Origin: DAIMFL01 sp964372215
GTDB taxonomy: Bacteria > Pseudomonadota > Alphaproteobacteria > Dongiales > Dongiaceae
DNA length: 41,760 nucleotides
Direction: 5' to 3'
NCBI GenBank assembly: GCA_964372215.1
Contig: CAYJQC010000033.1
Span: forward strand, 1 to 41,760
The position numbers and the translations under genes are program-made. Below, piece by piece: positions 41,510 through 41,760 of the stretch; the first letter of the stretch is position 1; the number at the start of each line of letters is the position of its first letter. The notes under the pieces were generated by a model. That model was not told the DNA's origin. It saw only the letters and a program-made list of their open reading frames with translations, and searched no databases.

Positions 41510-41695
41510 CTGGGCGTGCGGCATCTGTGCCGCGTGGACTTCCTGCTGGACGCGGCCGGGGAGCCGTGGCTGCTGGAGGTCAATACGATGCCGGGGTTCA
41601 CCTCGCACTCGCTGCTGCCGATGGCGGCTGGTGCGGCGGGGCGGGATATGGGGGCGTTGTGTGCGCACCTGGTGCGGATGGCGGCTCTGGGATGA
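41510..41695 (+). pseudogene. ddl: C-terminal fragment of D-alanine--D-alanine ligase
   Basis: A frame without a start codon reads about 61 residues ending at TGA 41693-41695. It shows CRVDFLLDAAGEPWLLEVNT then MPGFTSHSLLPMAAGAAG, the C-terminal ATP-grasp signature of Ddl with the metal-binding E and N of EVNTMPG. Ddl joins two D-alanines for peptidoglycan. All upstream Ddl sequence is missing, replaced by poly-G and nnr, so this is a chimeric fragment perhaps from a distant locus or another organism, rather than an in situ pseudogene. Confidence 0.8.
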
Positions 41696-41760
41696 CTGGA
41701 TGAGTGGGGGAGGGGGTGAGTGGGTGTGGTGGGGGCATGGAGTGCCCGGCGGCGTGGGGT
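41696..41760. other. G-rich low-complexity tail
   Basis: The last 65 bases are mostly G and T (GTGGGGG-like). No gene is visible. It lies beyond the doubtful join and should be treated with caution. Confidence 0.5.

Noticed and set aside
40684..41703. A genuine continuous nnr gene to 41703
   Set aside because: The translation after 41456 is poly-Gly and then out of frame with the ddl fragment. The dehydratase motifs are missing.

Overview
The window is very GC-rich and gene-dense, with roughly 35 protein genes, one tRNA and short intergenic gaps. Gene content and protein style suggest an alphaproteobacterium of a Rhodospirillales-like lineage: an ELM1-family protein, a BetI-type regulator, glnB-glnA behind a sigma-54 promoter, ParE, an SEL1/SPOR envelope protein, and many ATGA/TTGA-type overlaps. 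Species cannot be named. Both ends look like draft or metagenome contig ends. Bases 1-66 are a poly-C/poly-G tract. At 41456-41509 a poly-G tract joins a truncated nnr gene to the tail of a D-alanine--D-alanine ligase gene, so sequence beyond about 41456 should not be trusted as contiguous.

Region 1 (0.2-8.2 kb) is a surface-sugar locus. A minus-strand run (MFS transporter, ELM1-like protein, neuA-, neuB- and neuC-like genes, surface-carbohydrate protein) would make and use a CMP-activated nonulosonic acid (sialic or legionaminic type). A SAM methyltransferase converges on it from the other strand.

Region 2 (8.4-24.6 kb) is an amine-utilisation island and the most interesting part. It holds a class III aminotransferase and a PotD-like binding protein (minus), divergent PotB/PotC/PotA-like transporter genes (plus), and a four-gene minus operon: a second class III aminotransferase, two tandem paralogous FAD oxidoreductases and a GcvT-like aminomethyltransferase. 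Divergent from that operon are a BetI-like TetR regulator fused in one frame to a Rieske oxygenase alpha subunit, and an ADP-forming acyl-CoA synthetase. In the fusion the four [2Fe-2S] ligands are present, but by eye three of the four residues of the mononuclear-iron site are replaced (Q418, E421, N549). I propose that the oxygenase half has become a redox or ligand sensor for the regulator. Related inverted repeats with TTGA/TCAA half-sites lie in both divergent promoter regions of the island and are candidate operators.

Region 3 (24.6-32.7 kb) is mostly core or housekeeping: a stand-alone Lrp/AsnC ligand-binding domain, a DEAD-box RNA helicase with a long basic/acidic tail, an isochorismatase-like hydrolase, a small lipoprotein, a GNAT acetyltransferase, parE, a YciA-type thioesterase, a GFA-family zinc protein and a degenerate receiver-GGDEF protein.

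Region 4 (32.7-41.7 kb) has the nitrogen-control pair glnB-glnA with a near-perfect -24/-12 promoter and a strong hairpin after glnA, an aspartate-type aminotransferase, tRNA-His(GTG), two small proteins, a secreted SEL1-repeat/tandem-repeat/SPOR protein, an HpcH/HpaI aldolase and the broken nnr gene.
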